From Actinomycetales bacterium JB111 (lineage in GTDB: Bacteria > Actinomycetota > Actinomycetes > Actinomycetales > Actinomycetaceae), in the NCBI GenBank assembly GCA_900163555.1, contig FUHX01000056.1:1-39544 (forward strand): a DNA stretch of 39,544 nucleotides, in the 5' to 3' direction. Under the pieces are notes generated by a model. It searched no databases. It worked only from the letters and a program-made list of their open reading frames with translations, and was not told the origin of the DNA. Both the position numbers and the translations under genes were made by a program. Positions within the stretch are counted from its first letter, which is position 1; every line of letters starts with the position of its first letter. Positions 8,121-16,939 of the stretch are shown here, piece after piece.

Positions 8121-8756
8121 GTGTCGTCTACTTCTGCGCCCACGCATGCAACGGGAACGGTGAATCGTCCGAACCCGCTGTCGGTCGGTGTCATCGTCTG
8201 GCTGTCCTCGGAGCTCATGTTCTTCGCGGGACTCTTCGCGATGTACTTCACGCACCGGGCGGTAGCGGGACCCGAGGCCTGGACCGAGTTCGCGTCCGTC
8301 CTCAACTTCCCCTGGGCGCTGACGATCACGATCATCCTCGTCTCGAGCTCGTTCACCTGCCAGATGGGCGTGTGGGCCGCCGAGCGCTTCCAGCAGCGGC
8401 GCACCGGCAGCCTCCTCGACGTCCGGCGCTGGGGCATGAACGAGTGGTACACGGCCACCTACGTCCTCGGTGCGATCTTCGTGGCCGGCCAGACCACCGA
8501 GTACATCGAGCTCATCCACCACGGCGTGACGATCCAGGCGAGCAGCTACGGCTCGGTCTTCTACATCACGACCGGCTTCCACGCGCTGCACGTCATCGGT
8601 GGACTCATCGCCTTCCTGTACGTCCTGGGCCGCTCCTACCAGGCCAAGGTCTTCGGCCACCTCGAGGCGGGCGCCGCCGTCGTGGTCTCCTACTACTGGC
8701 ACTTCGTGGATGTCGTGTGGATCGGTCTGTTCATCGTCATCTACATCATCCGTTAG
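8121..8756 (+). CDS. ctaE: cytochrome c oxidase subunit III (aa3 type)
   Basis: Membrane subunit of the proton-pumping aa3 oxidase. The 211-residue product has five membrane helices, the short actinobacterial form lacking the first two helices of the mitochondrial subunit. Recognisable segments are [47 protein letters not shown] and the terminal [15 protein letters not shown]. The GTG at 8121 is chosen because CATAAT ends 6 nt before it, consistent with a leaderless transcript; an in-frame ATG at 8103 would lie upstream of that -10. The qcrC gene follows after 82 bp, and ctaE-qcrC-qcrA-qcrB is the conserved actinobacterial order. The other oxidase subunits are at 18004-21136 on the other strand. 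Confidence 0.95.
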   Translation: MSSTSAPTHATGTVNRPNPLSVGVIVWLSSELMFFAGLFAMYFTHRAVAGPEAWTEFASVLNFPWALTITIILVSSSFTCQMGVWAAERFQQRRTGSLLDVRRWGMNEWYTATYVLGAIFVAGQTTEYIELIHHGVTIQASSYGSVFYITTGFHALHVIGGLIAFLYVLGRSYQAKVFGHLEAGAAVVVSYYWHFVDVVWIGLFIVIYIIR

Positions 8757-8838
8757 CGTCCCGGCGTCGCCGGAGGCAACCGCCAGAGCCGGCACCCCCA
8801 CTTTCTTCCCCGTCCACACCATCGAGAGGTCGAGAATC

Positions 8839-9624
8839 GTGAAGGCACTCGCCGCCCGCAGGAGGAGCCGGTCCGCACCGGTGATTCTGCTCCTGCTCGC
8901 ACTGCTGCTGACGGGGGGAATGCTCGCTCTCGTCGATTCCGGGACGGCGGACGCCTCCTCCAGCGAGGACGTCGCGGACGACGTCGCACAGGGCGAACGG
9001 ATCTTCCAGGCGAACTGCGCCACCTGCCACGGACTCGACGCCACGGGCAACGACGTCGGCCCGTCCCTCGTCGGTGTCGGCGCGGCGAGCGTCGACTTCC
9101 AGATGGCGACCGGTCGCATGCCGATGCGCATCAACGGCCCGCAGGCCGAGAGCGGCAACCCCAGCTTCTCCACCGAGGAGATCTCCCAGGTCGCCTCGTT
9201 CGTCGCCTCGCTCGGCCCCGGCCCGTCGATCCCCTCCACGGAGCAGGTCGACCCGGAGCTCGGCGACGCCGCGAACGGCATGCAGATCTTCCGCACCAAC
9301 TGCGCCATGTGCCACAACGCGGTCGGAGCCGGTGGCGCGCTGTCCGAGGGGCGCTTCGCCCCGAGCCTGTTCGAGTCCACCCCGACCGAGATCTACGAGG
9401 CCATGCAGACCGGGCCCCAGTCGATGCCCGTCTTCAACGACGCGAACATCGACCCGGACGCGAAGCGTGACGTCATCTCCTACCTCATGGCCCAGCGCGA
9501 CACCTCCGTCGGCGGGATCAGCCTCGGTTCCGTCGGCCCCGTCACCGAAGGCGTGTGGGTCTGGATCGTCGGCATGGGCCTCCTCGTCGGTATCTCGGTG
9601 TGGATCGGAGCCAAGTCCTCGTGA
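8839..9624 (+). CDS. qcrC: cytochrome bc1 complex diheme cytochrome c subunit
   Basis: Carries electrons from the Rieske/bc1 site directly to the CuA of the aa3 oxidase, replacing soluble cytochrome c. The 261-residue product has an N-terminal signal-anchor (PVILLLLALLLTGGMLALV), then two cytochrome c folds on the outside. The heme sites are C60-ATC-H64 and C155-AMC-H159. A C-terminal membrane helix (VWVWIVGMGLLVGISVWIG) anchors it. The GTG start at 8839 is preceded by GAGAGG. Its TGA overlaps the qcrA GTG (GTGA at 9621-9624), so translation is coupled. Two heme motifs, rather than one, are diagnostic of the actinobacterial supercomplex. Confidence 0.96.
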   Translation: MKALAARRRSRSAPVILLLLALLLTGGMLALVDSGTADASSSEDVADDVAQGERIFQANCATCHGLDATGNDVGPSLVGVGAASVDFQMATGRMPMRINGPQAESGNPSFSTEEISQVASFVASLGPGPSIPSTEQVDPELGDAANGMQIFRTNCAMCHNAVGAGGALSEGRFAPSLFESTPTEIYEAMQTGPQSMPVFNDANIDPDAKRDVISYLMAQRDTSVGGISLGSVGPVTEGVWVWIVGMGLLVGISVWIGAKSS

Positions 9625-10697
9625 GCAACCAGCACAACGACCCGACCGGACAGGTCGCGGAGCTCGACGGCCCCGACCGCTTCGAGAACCCGGGCATCGA
9701 GCCCCACCGTCACCGGCTCGGTGACCACGACGAGGCCGCCGCGAAGCGCTCGGAGTCGATCGTCGTCCTCCTGCTGACGATCTCGATCCTCGCCTCGATC
9801 GCCGGCGTCGTCCTCTACGTCATCATCCCCGTGGGGACCAACCTCGCCGACATCCGGCTCTCGACCCTGTCCCTGGGTCTCGGGCTCGGTATCGGCTTCC
9901 TCGGCATCGGCCTCGCCGCGATCCACTGGGCGAAGTCGCTCATGAACGACGAGGAACAGGTCGAGATGCGGCACCCGCAGGCCTCGAACGAGGTCGAGCG
10001 TGCCGAGGCCGTCGAGATCATCGAGCAGGGCGTGAAGGACGCGAACATCGCGCGCCGCCCGCTCCTCAAGGGCGCCCTGGTGGGTGCCATCGCGCTCGCC
10101 CCGCTGCCGTTCGTGGTCCCGCTGATCGGCAACCTCGGCCGCGACTGGGACATCGACAAGTTCCGCCACACCGTCTGGGGCGACACCCCGGAGGACGCCG
10201 ACCCGGAGTACTTCGGCGAGACGTCGGACGGCCGGGTCGGCCGCCGACTCGCCCTGGACCCGACCGGCACGCCGGTGCGCGCCGCCGACGTCACCCGGAA
10301 CTCCGTCTTCCACATCATCCCGCAGGGGATCGAGGAGGAGGAGAACTGGCACTCGGAGAAGGCCAAGGCGGTCGTCATCCTCGTCCGGCTCGACCAGGAC
10401 CTCCTCACGGAGGCGCCGGACCGCCGCGACTGGAGCTACGACGGCATCGTCGCGTACTCCAAGATCTGCACCCACGTCGGCTGCCCGGTCGCGCTCTACG
10501 AGCAGACCACCCACGAGCTGCTGTGCCCGTGCCACCAGTCCACGTTCGACATGACCGACGGTGCGAAGGTCGTCTTCGGCCCCGCGAAGCGGCCGCTGCC
10601 GCAGCTGCCGATCGCGGTCGACACGGACGGCTACCTCATCGCCACGGCTGACTTCGACGAGCCCATCGGGCCGAGCTACTGGGAGCGCCTGAAGTGA
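9621..10697 (+). CDS. qcrA: Rieske iron-sulfur subunit of cytochrome bc1 complex
   Basis: Transfers electrons from menaquinol to QcrC. The 358-residue protein is longer than canonical Rieske subunits because it has three predicted N-terminal membrane helices (around 45-70, 78-104 and 150-170), a known actinobacterial feature, followed by the extracytoplasmic Rieske domain. The [2Fe-2S] ligands are in C283-T-H-V-G-C288 and C302-P-C-H-Q-S307. The GTG at 9621 overlaps the qcrC stop by 4 nt, and its own stop overlaps the qcrB GTG in the same way (10694-10697). All motif residues are present. Confidence 0.96.
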   Translation: MSNQHNDPTGQVAELDGPDRFENPGIEPHRHRLGDHDEAAAKRSESIVVLLLTISILASIAGVVLYVIIPVGTNLADIRLSTLSLGLGLGIGFLGIGLAAIHWAKSLMNDEEQVEMRHPQASNEVERAEAVEIIEQGVKDANIARRPLLKGALVGAIALAPLPFVVPLIGNLGRDWDIDKFRHTVWGDTPEDADPEYFGETSDGRVGRRLALDPTGTPVRAADVTRNSVFHIIPQGIEEEENWHSEKAKAVVILVRLDQDLLTEAPDRRDWSYDGIVAYSKICTHVGCPVALYEQTTHELLCPCHQSTFDMTDGAKVVFGPAKRPLPQLPIAVDTDGYLIATADFDEPIGPSYWERLK

Positions 10698-12412
10698 CAA
10701 CCACCGAATCCCGCAACGCGCTGCCCACGCAGGCGCCCACCACCCGGGCCGGCAAGCTCGGCGTCGCTCTCGACGAGCGCGTCGGCGCCGGCAAGGCGGT
10801 GAAGGAGTTCGCACGCAAGATCTTCCCCGAGCACTGGTCGTTCATGCTCGGCGAGATCGCGCTCTACAGCTTCATCACCCTGATCCTGTCGGGCATCTTC
10901 CTCACGATGTTCTTCGTACCGTCGATGGGCGAGGTGCACTACCCCGTCGACTCGCTCCCGGTGACGATGCAGGGCGTCGAGATGTCGGAGGCCTTCGCCT
11001 CGACGCTCCACATGTCGTTCGAGGTCAAGGGCGGTCTGCTCATGCGGCAGATCCACCACTGGGCGGCCCTGCTGTTCATGGCCGCGATCGTCGCGCACAT
11101 GTTCCGCGTGTTCTTCACCGGCGCGTTCCGCAAGCCCCGCGAGCTCAACTGGCTCGTCGGCTTCGGACTGATGATCCTCGGGCTCCTGGCCGGCTTCTCC
11201 GGCTACTCGCTGCCGGACGACGTCCTGTCCGGCAACGGCCTGCGCATCGCCGACGGCGTCGCGAAGTCGATCCCGATCCTCGGCTCGTACGTCTCGTTCG
11301 GCCTCTTCGGCGGCGAGTTCCCGGGCACGGACATCATCCCGCGGCTCTTCACCGTGCACATCCTCATCATCCCCGGCCTGATCCTGGCGCTCGTGGCCGT
11401 CCACCTCATCCTCATGGTGGTCCACAAGCACACCCAGTACCCCGGACCGGGTCGCACCGACGAGAACGTGGTCGGCTTCCCGCTGTTCCCCGTGTACATG
11501 GCCAAGGCCGGCGGCTTCTTCTTCGTCGTGTTCGGCGTCATCGCGCTCATGGGCGCCACGATGTCGATCAACAACGTATGGAACTACGGCCCGTACGACC
11601 CCTCACCGGTCGGCGCCGGCGCGCAGCCCGACTGGTACATGCTGTTCCTCGAGGGCTCGCTCCGACTCATGCCGGGGCAGACCGAGGTCGTCGTGGGGGG
11701 CTTCACGATCCCGTTCAACATCCTCGTCCCTGGCGTCGTCGTGCCGGGCATCCTCTTCACGGTGCTCGCTATCTACCCGTTCCTCGAGCAGTGGATCACC
11801 CGCGACCGCCGTGAGCACCACGTGCTCGACCGGCCGCGCAACGTGCCTGCCCGCACCGCCATCGGCGTCATCATCCTTGCCGAGTTCGCGCTGCTGGTCG
11901 CCGCGGGTTCGAATGACATCCTCGCCACGCACTTCCACCTGTCGATCAACCAGATCACGTGGGTGTTCCGGATCCTGTTCTTCCTGCTGCCGGTCATCCT
12001 CTGGGTGCTCGTCCGTCGGATCTGCTTCTCGCTGCAGCGCCGCGACCGCGAGCTCGTGCTCGAGGGCCACAACACGGGTCGGCTCGTCCAGCTGCCCGAC
12101 GGCTCGATGCACGCGTGGCACCGCCCGCTCGACGAGCACGAGCGGTGGACACTGGTGGGCTACGAGGCCGGCAAGCCGCTCGTCGCGGAGCCGGAGGTCG
12201 ACGCCAACGGCGTCCAGAGCCCCTACAAGGGCCCGAGCAAGATGGCCATCCGCGTCTCGCGCTGGTTCTACCAGGACCGTGTCGAGCCGGTCACCCCGTC
12301 CGAGCTCGTCGAGGCCGAGGAGCACCGCCACGGCCTCGTCGAGGGCGAGGACCCGACAGACCACGGTCACGCCCCGATCTCCGACTCTCGGGCCAAGCTG
12401 CTGACCAAGTAG
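10694..12412 (+). CDS. qcrB: cytochrome b subunit of cytochrome bc1 complex
   Basis: Menaquinol-oxidising membrane core of the bc1 complex. The 572-residue protein has the N-terminal four-helix di-heme core, with paired histidine helices in MRQIHHWAALLFMAAIVAHMFRVF-like and LALVAVHLILMVVHKH-like segments. The Qo-site motif is PDWY at residues 312-315, the actinobacterial version of PEWY. A long hydrophilic C-terminal extension of about 130 residues (from about 440) is typical of actinobacterial QcrB. The GTG start overlaps the qcrA stop. It is the last gene of the ctaE-qcrCAB operon and is followed by a hairpin. Confidence 0.96.
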   Translation: MTTTESRNALPTQAPTTRAGKLGVALDERVGAGKAVKEFARKIFPEHWSFMLGEIALYSFITLILSGIFLTMFFVPSMGEVHYPVDSLPVTMQGVEMSEAFASTLHMSFEVKGGLLMRQIHHWAALLFMAAIVAHMFRVFFTGAFRKPRELNWLVGFGLMILGLLAGFSGYSLPDDVLSGNGLRIADGVAKSIPILGSYVSFGLFGGEFPGTDIIPRLFTVHILIIPGLILALVAVHLILMVVHKHTQYPGPGRTDENVVGFPLFPVYMAKAGGFFFVVFGVIALMGATMSINNVWNYGPYDPSPVGAGAQPDWYMLFLEGSLRLMPGQTEVVVGGFTIPFNILVPGVVVPGILFTVLAIYPFLEQWITRDRREHHVLDRPRNVPARTAIGVIILAEFALLVAAGSNDILATHFHLSINQITWVFRILFFLLPVILWVLVRRICFSLQRRDRELVLEGHNTGRLVQLPDGSMHAWHRPLDEHERWTLVGYEAGKPLVAEPEVDANGVQSPYKGPSKMAIRVSRWFYQDRVEPVTPSELVEAEEHRHGLVEGEDPTDHGHAPISDSRAKLLTK

Positions 12413-12424
12413 GTCAAAACCACC

Positions 12425-12464
12425 ACGACGGCGCCGTCCCCCACCACGGGGCCGGCGCCGTCGT
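12425..12464 (+). terminator. hairpin after qcrB
   Basis: A 12-bp stem (12425-12436 with 12453-12464, ACGACGGCGCCG and its complement) encloses an inner 4-bp C/G stem, starting 12 nt after the qcrB stop. No U-tract follows. Confidence 0.7.
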
Positions 12465-12540
12465 CGTCCCTGCTTCGCGCCGCTCCGCGGCGTACGCACC
12501 GTGCAACCGCGACCCGACGTCGGAGGCACCCGCCGTGGCC

Positions 12541-12641
12541 CATCCCGGACCGCGTAGCGGTCCGGGATGCGGACAGGACCTGTGACGGGGAACAATATCG
12601 ATCAGGTCCTGTTGGACCAGGTATGCGGGCGTACCGCCCGC
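12541..12641 (+). promoter_or_regulatory. dyad-rich sodA upstream/leader region
   Basis: Three inverted repeats lie in 100 bp. First, a 13-bp perfect stem at 12541-12553/12557-12569 with loop GTA. Second, ACAGGACCTG at 12573-12582 with its complement at 12603-12612, flanking AACAATATCG, which holds the best -10 candidate (CAATAT). Third, GCGGGCG at 12625-12631 with CGCCCGC at 12635-12641. In addition, GGTCC (12606-12610) can pair with GGACC just downstream, which would exclude the second dyad. The second dyad could be an operator over the promoter or a leader switch; the first may be a second terminator for qcrB. Confidence 0.45.
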
Positions 12642-12689
12642 GGGCAGACGATGCCGGCCGGCGTGGTCGGCAACAGATGGAGGACACAC

Positions 12690-13310
12690 ATGACGTACAC
12701 GCTTCCCGAGCTCCCCTACGACTACGCGGCGCTCGAGCCCCACATCAGCGGCAAGATCATGGAGCTCCACCACTCCAAGCACCACCAGGCCTACGTGACG
12801 GGCGCGAACGCCGCGCTCGAGGCCCTCGCCGAGGCACGCGACTCCGGCAACCTGGGCGTGGTACCGAAGCTCGAGAAGGACCTCGCGTTCAACCTCGGTG
12901 GCCACACCAACCACTCGATCTTCTGGAAGAACCTCTCCCCCGAGGGCGGCGAGCGTCCGGAGGGCGAGCTCGCGGCCGCCATCGACGACTCGTTCGGCTC
13001 GTTCGAGAAGTTCCAGGCCCACTTCACCTCTGCGGCCACGACCATCCAGGGTTCCGGCTGGGCGGTGCTCGCGTTCGACTCGATCTCGAACAAGCTCGTC
13101 ATCTTCCAGCTGTTCGACCAGCAGGGCAACGTGCCGGTCGGCGTCTTCCCGCTCCTCATGCTGGACATGTGGGAGCACGCCTTCTACCTGGACTACCTCA
13201 ACGTCAAGGCGGACTACGTCAAGGCGTTCTGGAACATCGCCAACTGGCAGGACGTCGCCGAGCGTCTCGGCCGCGTGCAGGCCGGCGCCTCCGGTCTCAT
13301 CGTCGCCTGA
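12690..13310 (+). CDS. sodA: superoxide dismutase, Mn/Fe family
   Basis: Dismutates superoxide. The 206-residue product has the four metal ligands of the Fe/Mn family: H27 (MELHHSKHH), H75 (GGHTNHS), D159 and H163 ([13 protein letters not shown]). The sequence around GGHTNH and QQGN favours manganese or cambialistic use, but metal choice cannot be fixed from sequence. No signal peptide is seen, so it is predicted cytoplasmic. ATG 12690 follows GGAGGA (12679-12684) at normal spacing; the longer in-frame extension upstream covers the dyad-rich leader and is not coding. It is monocistronic, with a strong terminator shared with the convergent kinase gene. Confidence 0.96.
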   Translation: MTYTLPELPYDYAALEPHISGKIMELHHSKHHQAYVTGANAALEALAEARDSGNLGVVPKLEKDLAFNLGGHTNHSIFWKNLSPEGGERPEGELAAAIDDSFGSFEKFQAHFTSAATTIQGSGWAVLAFDSISNKLVIFQLFDQQGNVPVGVFPLLMLDMWEHAFYLDYLNVKADYVKAFWNIANWQDVAERLGRVQAGASGLIVA

Positions 13311-13328
13311 CGACCAGTCCCACGTAGA

Positions 13329-13371
13329 CGGCCGCGGCCCGCACCCCCTGAGGGGGTGCGGGTCGCGGCCG
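13329..13371. terminator. bidirectional terminator between sodA and the FGGY kinase gene
   Basis: A 20-bp stem (13329-13348 with 13352-13371, one G-T pair) with loop TGA, extendable outward by CACGTA/TACGTG at 13321-13326/13374-13379. It sits between convergent genes. Confidence 0.8.
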
Positions 13372-13415
13372 CGTACGTGGCGCCGTCGGGTCGTGCGCCG
13401 TCGGGCAGGAGGCCA

Positions 13416-13469
13416 CCCGTCATCCGCGTGCGCGCGCCGCCCGGATTGCTCCCGTCATCCGCGTGCGCG
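13416..13469. repeat. 19-bp direct repeat, 35-nt period
   Basis: CCCGTCATCCGCGTGCGCG occurs at 13416-13434 and again at 13451-13469, in the 3' flank of the kinase gene. No coding function is seen; it is a small tandem duplication. Confidence 0.7.
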
Positions 13470-13477
13470 GTTCCCGC

Positions 13478-14896
13478 TCACACGTAACCGAGGGCCTTCT
13501 TGGCGGCCTCGTGCTGCTCCATGATGATCGGCTGCTGCTCGCGGGCGGGCACGTCCTCCTGACTGCGCGTCCAGCTCGGGAAGGAGCCGGTCGCCGCGGC
13601 GATGGCCTGCATCGCGGCGCCCTTGGCGACGTACTCCCCCGGCTCCGGGATCGCGATCGGGACGTCGACGATCTCGGCGAGCACGTGCTGGACGGCCGCG
13701 CTCTTGGCCGCGCCACCGATGACGAACAGGCGGTTGACGGGAACGCCGAGCTCCTTCGTCGCCTCGAGCATGACGACCTGGCTGGCGAGCATGCCCTCGA
13801 CCGTGGCGCGCGCGAGGTTCTCGCGCGTGAGGTTGGCGAGGTCGGCCCCGGTGATCGAGGCCTTGGCGGTCGGCAGGTCCGGAGTCCGCTCGCCCTCGAA
13901 GTACGGCAGGACCGTGAGGCCCTCGGCGCCGGGTCGCGCACTCTGGGCGAGGTAGCCGAACTCGCCGTGGTCCCGGCCGAGCAGGCCGGCGACGGCGTCG
14001 AGGTCGCGCGCGGCGTTGAGCGTGGCCGACAACGGGAGGTGGTCGCCGGTCGCGTCCGCGTAGCTCGAGACGATGCCCGAGAAGTCCTGCACCGCGCCCG
14101 GAGTGCGGGCGTACACGGTGCCGGACGTGCCGAGCGACATGACGGCGTCGCCGACCTCGAGCTGGAGCGCGAGTGCCGCCACGGCGTTGTCGCCGCCGCC
14201 CACACCGATCGGGATGCCCGCGCGGACGCCGGGGATGCCGTTGCCGGTCACGCCTGCGCGGTCGGTGGGCCCGAGGACCCGCGGGAGGATCGCCGACTTC
14301 CCGAACGCGAACTCGAAGAGGTCCGGGGTGTAGTCCTCCGTCTCGCCGGACCAGTAGGCCGTTCCGGACGCGTCCGAGCGGTCCGTCGTCAGCTCGTCGA
14401 GGTTGGGGTTGTTCGGCCCGAAGCCCTTGAGCCGCCAGGTGAGGTAGTCGTGCGGGAGCACGACAGCCTCGGTCCTCGCCACGTTCTCCGGCTCGTTGTC
14501 CTTGAGCCACCGCACCTTCGTGACGGTGAAGGAGACGGTCAGCGGGAGGCCGGTGCGGCGGATCCACTCGTCGCGGCCGAGCTCGTCGTTGAGGGTCTTC
14601 ACCTGCGGGGCCGAGCTCGTGTCGTTCCAGATGAGGGCGTCACGGACGATCGTGCCGTCCTTGGCCAGGCACACCATCCCGTGCTGCTGGGCGCCCACGG
14701 AGATCGCCTCGACGTCCTCCAGCCCACCGGCCTGCATGACGGCGGAAAGCAGTGCCTCCCACCACTTCGTCGGGTCGACCGAGGTGCCGGGCGGGTGGGG
14801 CGCACGCCCCTCGCGGACGACCGCTCCCGTCTCGGCATCGACGACGAGAACCTTGCAGCTCTGCGTCGAGGAGTCGATTCCTGCTACCAGTTTCAT
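13478..14896 (-). CDS. xylB: FGGY-family carbohydrate kinase, xylulokinase type
   Basis: Phosphorylates a keto-pentose (D-xylulose by homology) with ATP in the cytoplasm. The 472-residue length is typical. The N-terminus MKLVAGIDSSTQSCKVLVVD is the ATPase-fold phosphate-1 motif of xylulokinases. SVGAQQHGMV and IWNDTSS are substrate-side motifs, and the C-terminal adenosine motif is FVIGGAAKSAAVQHVLAEI. ATG 14896 has AAGGTGG about 7 nt upstream; the frame continues upstream but without a ribosome-binding site. It is divergent from the reductase/aldolase/regulator genes and shares a dyad-rich control region with them. The partners are not xylose isomerase or xylose transport genes, so the true substrate may be another ketose. 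Confidence 0.85.
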   Translation of the reverse strand: MKLVAGIDSSTQSCKVLVVDAETGAVVREGRAPHPPGTSVDPTKWWEALLSAVMQAGGLEDVEAISVGAQQHGMVCLAKDGTIVRDALIWNDTSSAPQVKTLNDELGRDEWIRRTGLPLTVSFTVTKVRWLKDNEPENVARTEAVVLPHDYLTWRLKGFGPNNPNLDELTTDRSDASGTAYWSGETEDYTPDLFEFAFGKSAILPRVLGPTDRAGVTGNGIPGVRAGIPIGVGGGDNAVAALALQLEVGDAVMSLGTSGTVYARTPGAVQDFSGIVSSYADATGDHLPLSATLNAARDLDAVAGLLGRDHGEFGYLAQSARPGAEGLTVLPYFEGERTPDLPTAKASITGADLANLTRENLARATVEGMLASQVVMLEATKELGVPVNRLFVIGGAAKSAAVQHVLAEIVDVPIAIPEPGEYVAKGAAMQAIAAATGSFPSWTRSQEDVPAREQQPIIMEQHEAAKKALGYV

Positions 14897-15100
14897 CGCT
14901 AACCACCTTGTTGGCTGATGGGCGGGATCCGATGATCCCGCGTCGATCATTCGATCACCGCCAAGCCTGCCCGACGATCGCCTCCGCGTCCACCTCCGAC
15001 CACGAACGGCGAGAGTCGACGAGGAGACTTCTGATCAGGGTACGATCAGATGACCGCACGGTTGGTGCGGACGACTTCCCAAGCGAAGGAGATGGCAACG
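14897..15100. promoter_or_regulatory. divergent control region with GATC-containing dyads
   Basis: The region contains CGGGATC-CGAT-GATCCCG (14923-14940), then GATC half-sites in the CGATCATTCGATCA stretch around 14943-14956. Next comes TCTGATC-n7-GATCAGA (15030-15036/15044-15050). These are likely binding sites for the SorC-type regulator at 16940, whose own upstream region also has a TATGATCG site near 16857. The assignment to that regulator is inference. AAGGAG at 15086-15091 is 9 nt before GTG 15101 and decides the reductase start. Confidence 0.5.
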
Positions 15101-16024
15101 GTGGCGCATGACGAAGCGGCAACAACGCCGGATACGCGCATCGAGCTGACCGACGGTTTCTCGCTCTCGCGCGTGGCGCACGGCTACTGGCGGTGGGACG
15201 AGTGGGGCATCAGCATCGACGAGCTGAGCTCGCTCGTCGACGGCGTGCTCGACCTCGGGATCACGACGTTCGACCACGCGGACGGCTACAGCGACGGGCG
15301 CGCCGAGATCGCCTTCGGCGAGGCCATCGGCGGCAGGTCCTCGCTCCGCGACAAGATGGAGATCATCACCAAGTCGACCATCCACTACCCCGGCGACGGC
15401 GTGACCCTCAAGCACTACGACACGTCCGAGGAGCACATCATCGCGCGCGCCGAGCAGTCGCTGCGCCACATGCAGACCGACTACATCGACCTGCTCCTCC
15501 TCCACCGGCCCGACCCCCTCATGGACCCGGAGTCGACGGCGAGCGCGTTCGCGAAGCTCCACGCAGCCGGCAAGGTGCGCCACTTCGGCGTCTCCAACTA
15601 CAAGCCGCTCGAGTTCGACATGCTGCAGTCCTACAGCGACCTGCCGCTCATCACGAACCAGATCGAGGTGTCCGTGCTCGCGCACGAGAACTTCGACGAC
15701 CGCACCATCCAGCACGCGCAGACCCGGCGCATCCACCCCATGGTGTGGTCGCCGCTGGCCGGCGGTCGCATCTTCTTCGGCGAGGACGAGGCGGCGGTCC
15801 GCGTGCGCGCGGAGCTGGAGAAGGTGCGCGACGAGATCGGCGCCGAGGCCATCGACGACGTCGCGTTCGCCTGGCTCTACACCCACCCGTCGGGGCTCAT
15901 CCCCATCACGGGCGCGTGCGAGCTGGAGTTCATCCGCCGCCCGCTCGAGGCGCTGAGGTACCGGCTCAGCAAGGAGCAGTGGTTCCGGATCTGGGTGGCC
16001 TGCACCGGCCACAAGGTCCCCTGA
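15101..16024 (+). CDS. aldo/keto reductase, YdhF-like
   Basis: NAD(P)H-dependent oxidoreductase of the AKR superfamily, 307 residues, closest in pattern to Escherichia coli YdhF (VAHGYWRW..., TTFDHADGYSDGRAEIAFGEAI). The catalytic tetrad is complete: D58, Y63, K91 (ITKST) and H135 (LLLLHRPDP). No signal peptide. The GTG at 15101 is chosen because AAGGAG ends 9 nt before it; the ATG at 15092 directly abuts that site, so its spacing is too short. The DeoC-type aldolase gene follows after 53 bp. In this locus it probably reduces or oxidises a sugar or sugar derivative; the substrate is unknown. Confidence 0.88.
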   Translation: MAHDEAATTPDTRIELTDGFSLSRVAHGYWRWDEWGISIDELSSLVDGVLDLGITTFDHADGYSDGRAEIAFGEAIGGRSSLRDKMEIITKSTIHYPGDGVTLKHYDTSEEHIIARAEQSLRHMQTDYIDLLLLHRPDPLMDPESTASAFAKLHAAGKVRHFGVSNYKPLEFDMLQSYSDLPLITNQIEVSVLAHENFDDRTIQHAQTRRIHPMVWSPLAGGRIFFGEDEAAVRVRAELEKVRDEIGAEAIDDVAFAWLYTHPSGLIPITGACELEFIRRPLEALRYRLSKEQWFRIWVACTGHKVP

Positions 16025-16077
16025 GCCGCCCCTCCTCCCCCGTCCACCACACGCACGCCGAACACGAAGGAACACCC

Positions 16078-16740
16078 ATGGAACTGACCCGCGAGATCTT
16101 CCTGAAGAACAACGAGCACTCGCTGCTCAAGCCCACCCTCACGCTTGCCGACGTCCGCGCCGGGCTCGAGCTCGCCGCGGAGACCGGCTGCGGTGCCGTC
16201 TGCATCTCGGCACACCGTCTCGGCCTGGCCACGGAGGTGCTGGCGGGCACCGACGTCGAGATCGCCACGGTCGTCGGCTTCCCGCTCGGCACGCACGCCA
16301 CCCGCGTCAAGGTCGCGGAGACGGCGCAGGTGCTCGAGGACGGCGCCACGGAGCTCGACATGGTCATGGACATCGGCGCCATGCTGAGCGGCGAGGAGGC
16401 CATGGTGCGCGACGACATCGCCGCCGTCGTCCAGGCCGCAGGCGGCGCGCTCGTCAAGGTGATCTTCGAGGTGGACTACCTGACCGACGAGCAGATCGTC
16501 CGCGCGTGCGAGCTCTCCGACGAGGCCGGCGCGCACTTCGTCAAGACCTCCTCCGGCTTCGCCGCAGGATCCGGCGCGACGCCCCACAACATCGGGCTCA
16601 TGCGCTCCTCGACCCGCCCGGAGACCAAGATCAAGGCGGCCGGCGGACTGAAGTCCCGCGCGGACGTCCAGGCCGTGTTCGACAAGGGCGCGGACCGCTG
16701 GGGCATCAGCCGCACCCGGGACATCCTCGCGGAGTTCTGA
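16078..16740 (+). CDS. deoC: DeoC-type class I aldolase (deoxyribose-phosphate aldolase family)
   Basis: Schiff-base aldolase; the family enzyme cleaves 2-deoxyribose-5-phosphate to glyceraldehyde-3-phosphate and acetaldehyde. The 220-residue product is full length. The Schiff-base lysine is K156 in FVKTSSGF, the activating lysine is K186 in IKAAGGLKS, and the proton-relay Asp is D94 in ELDMVMDIG. Preceding motif VKVIFEV is typical. AAGGAA precedes ATG 16078. It is sandwiched between the reductase and the SorC-type regulator and divergent from an FGGY kinase. This suggests a pathway that phosphorylates and then splits a sugar, rather than nucleoside salvage (no deoA, deoB or cdd nearby). Family firm, substrate uncertain. 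Confidence 0.88.
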   Translation: MELTREIFLKNNEHSLLKPTLTLADVRAGLELAAETGCGAVCISAHRLGLATEVLAGTDVEIATVVGFPLGTHATRVKVAETAQVLEDGATELDMVMDIGAMLSGEEAMVRDDIAAVVQAAGGALVKVIFEVDYLTDEQIVRACELSDEAGAHFVKTSSGFAAGSGATPHNIGLMRSSTRPETKIKAAGGLKSRADVQAVFDKGADRWGISRTRDILAEF

Positions 16741-16783
16741 GCACGACCGGCGGTCGAGGACTCGACCGGCGGTCAGTGACGCG

Positions 16784-16818
16784 GCGGGCGGGGCGAGGAA
16801 TCTACTCGCCCCGCCCGC
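16784..16818 (+). terminator. terminator after the DeoC-type aldolase
   Basis: A 14-bp perfect stem (16784-16797 with 16805-16818) with loop GAATCTA, 43 nt after the stop codon. A short direct repeat CGACCGGCGGTC (16744-16755 and 16763-16774) lies between stop and stem. It separates the regulator transcript from the aldolase genes. Confidence 0.7.
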
Positions 16819-16939
16819 TCGTGCGTACGGTCGGGCACGCCCGCTCGGTGTACATATGATCGTTGCCGGTCGATTGCCCGATAGGCTGTGACGGGCCGAT
16901 CACGGCCGCACCCACCACGCCACGACCGGGGAGGACCGG

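Noticed and set aside
7371-9380. Upstream extension of the trpD frame across the pseudo-receiver and ctaE/qcrC
   Set aside because: The extension is antisense to ctaE and qcrC and has no family match; the GTGA overlap at 7367-7370 fixes the trpD start.
13478-14896. Horizontal transfer of the sugar locus
   Set aside because: Base composition and codon use match the flanks, and there are no mobile-element remnants or tRNA targets.
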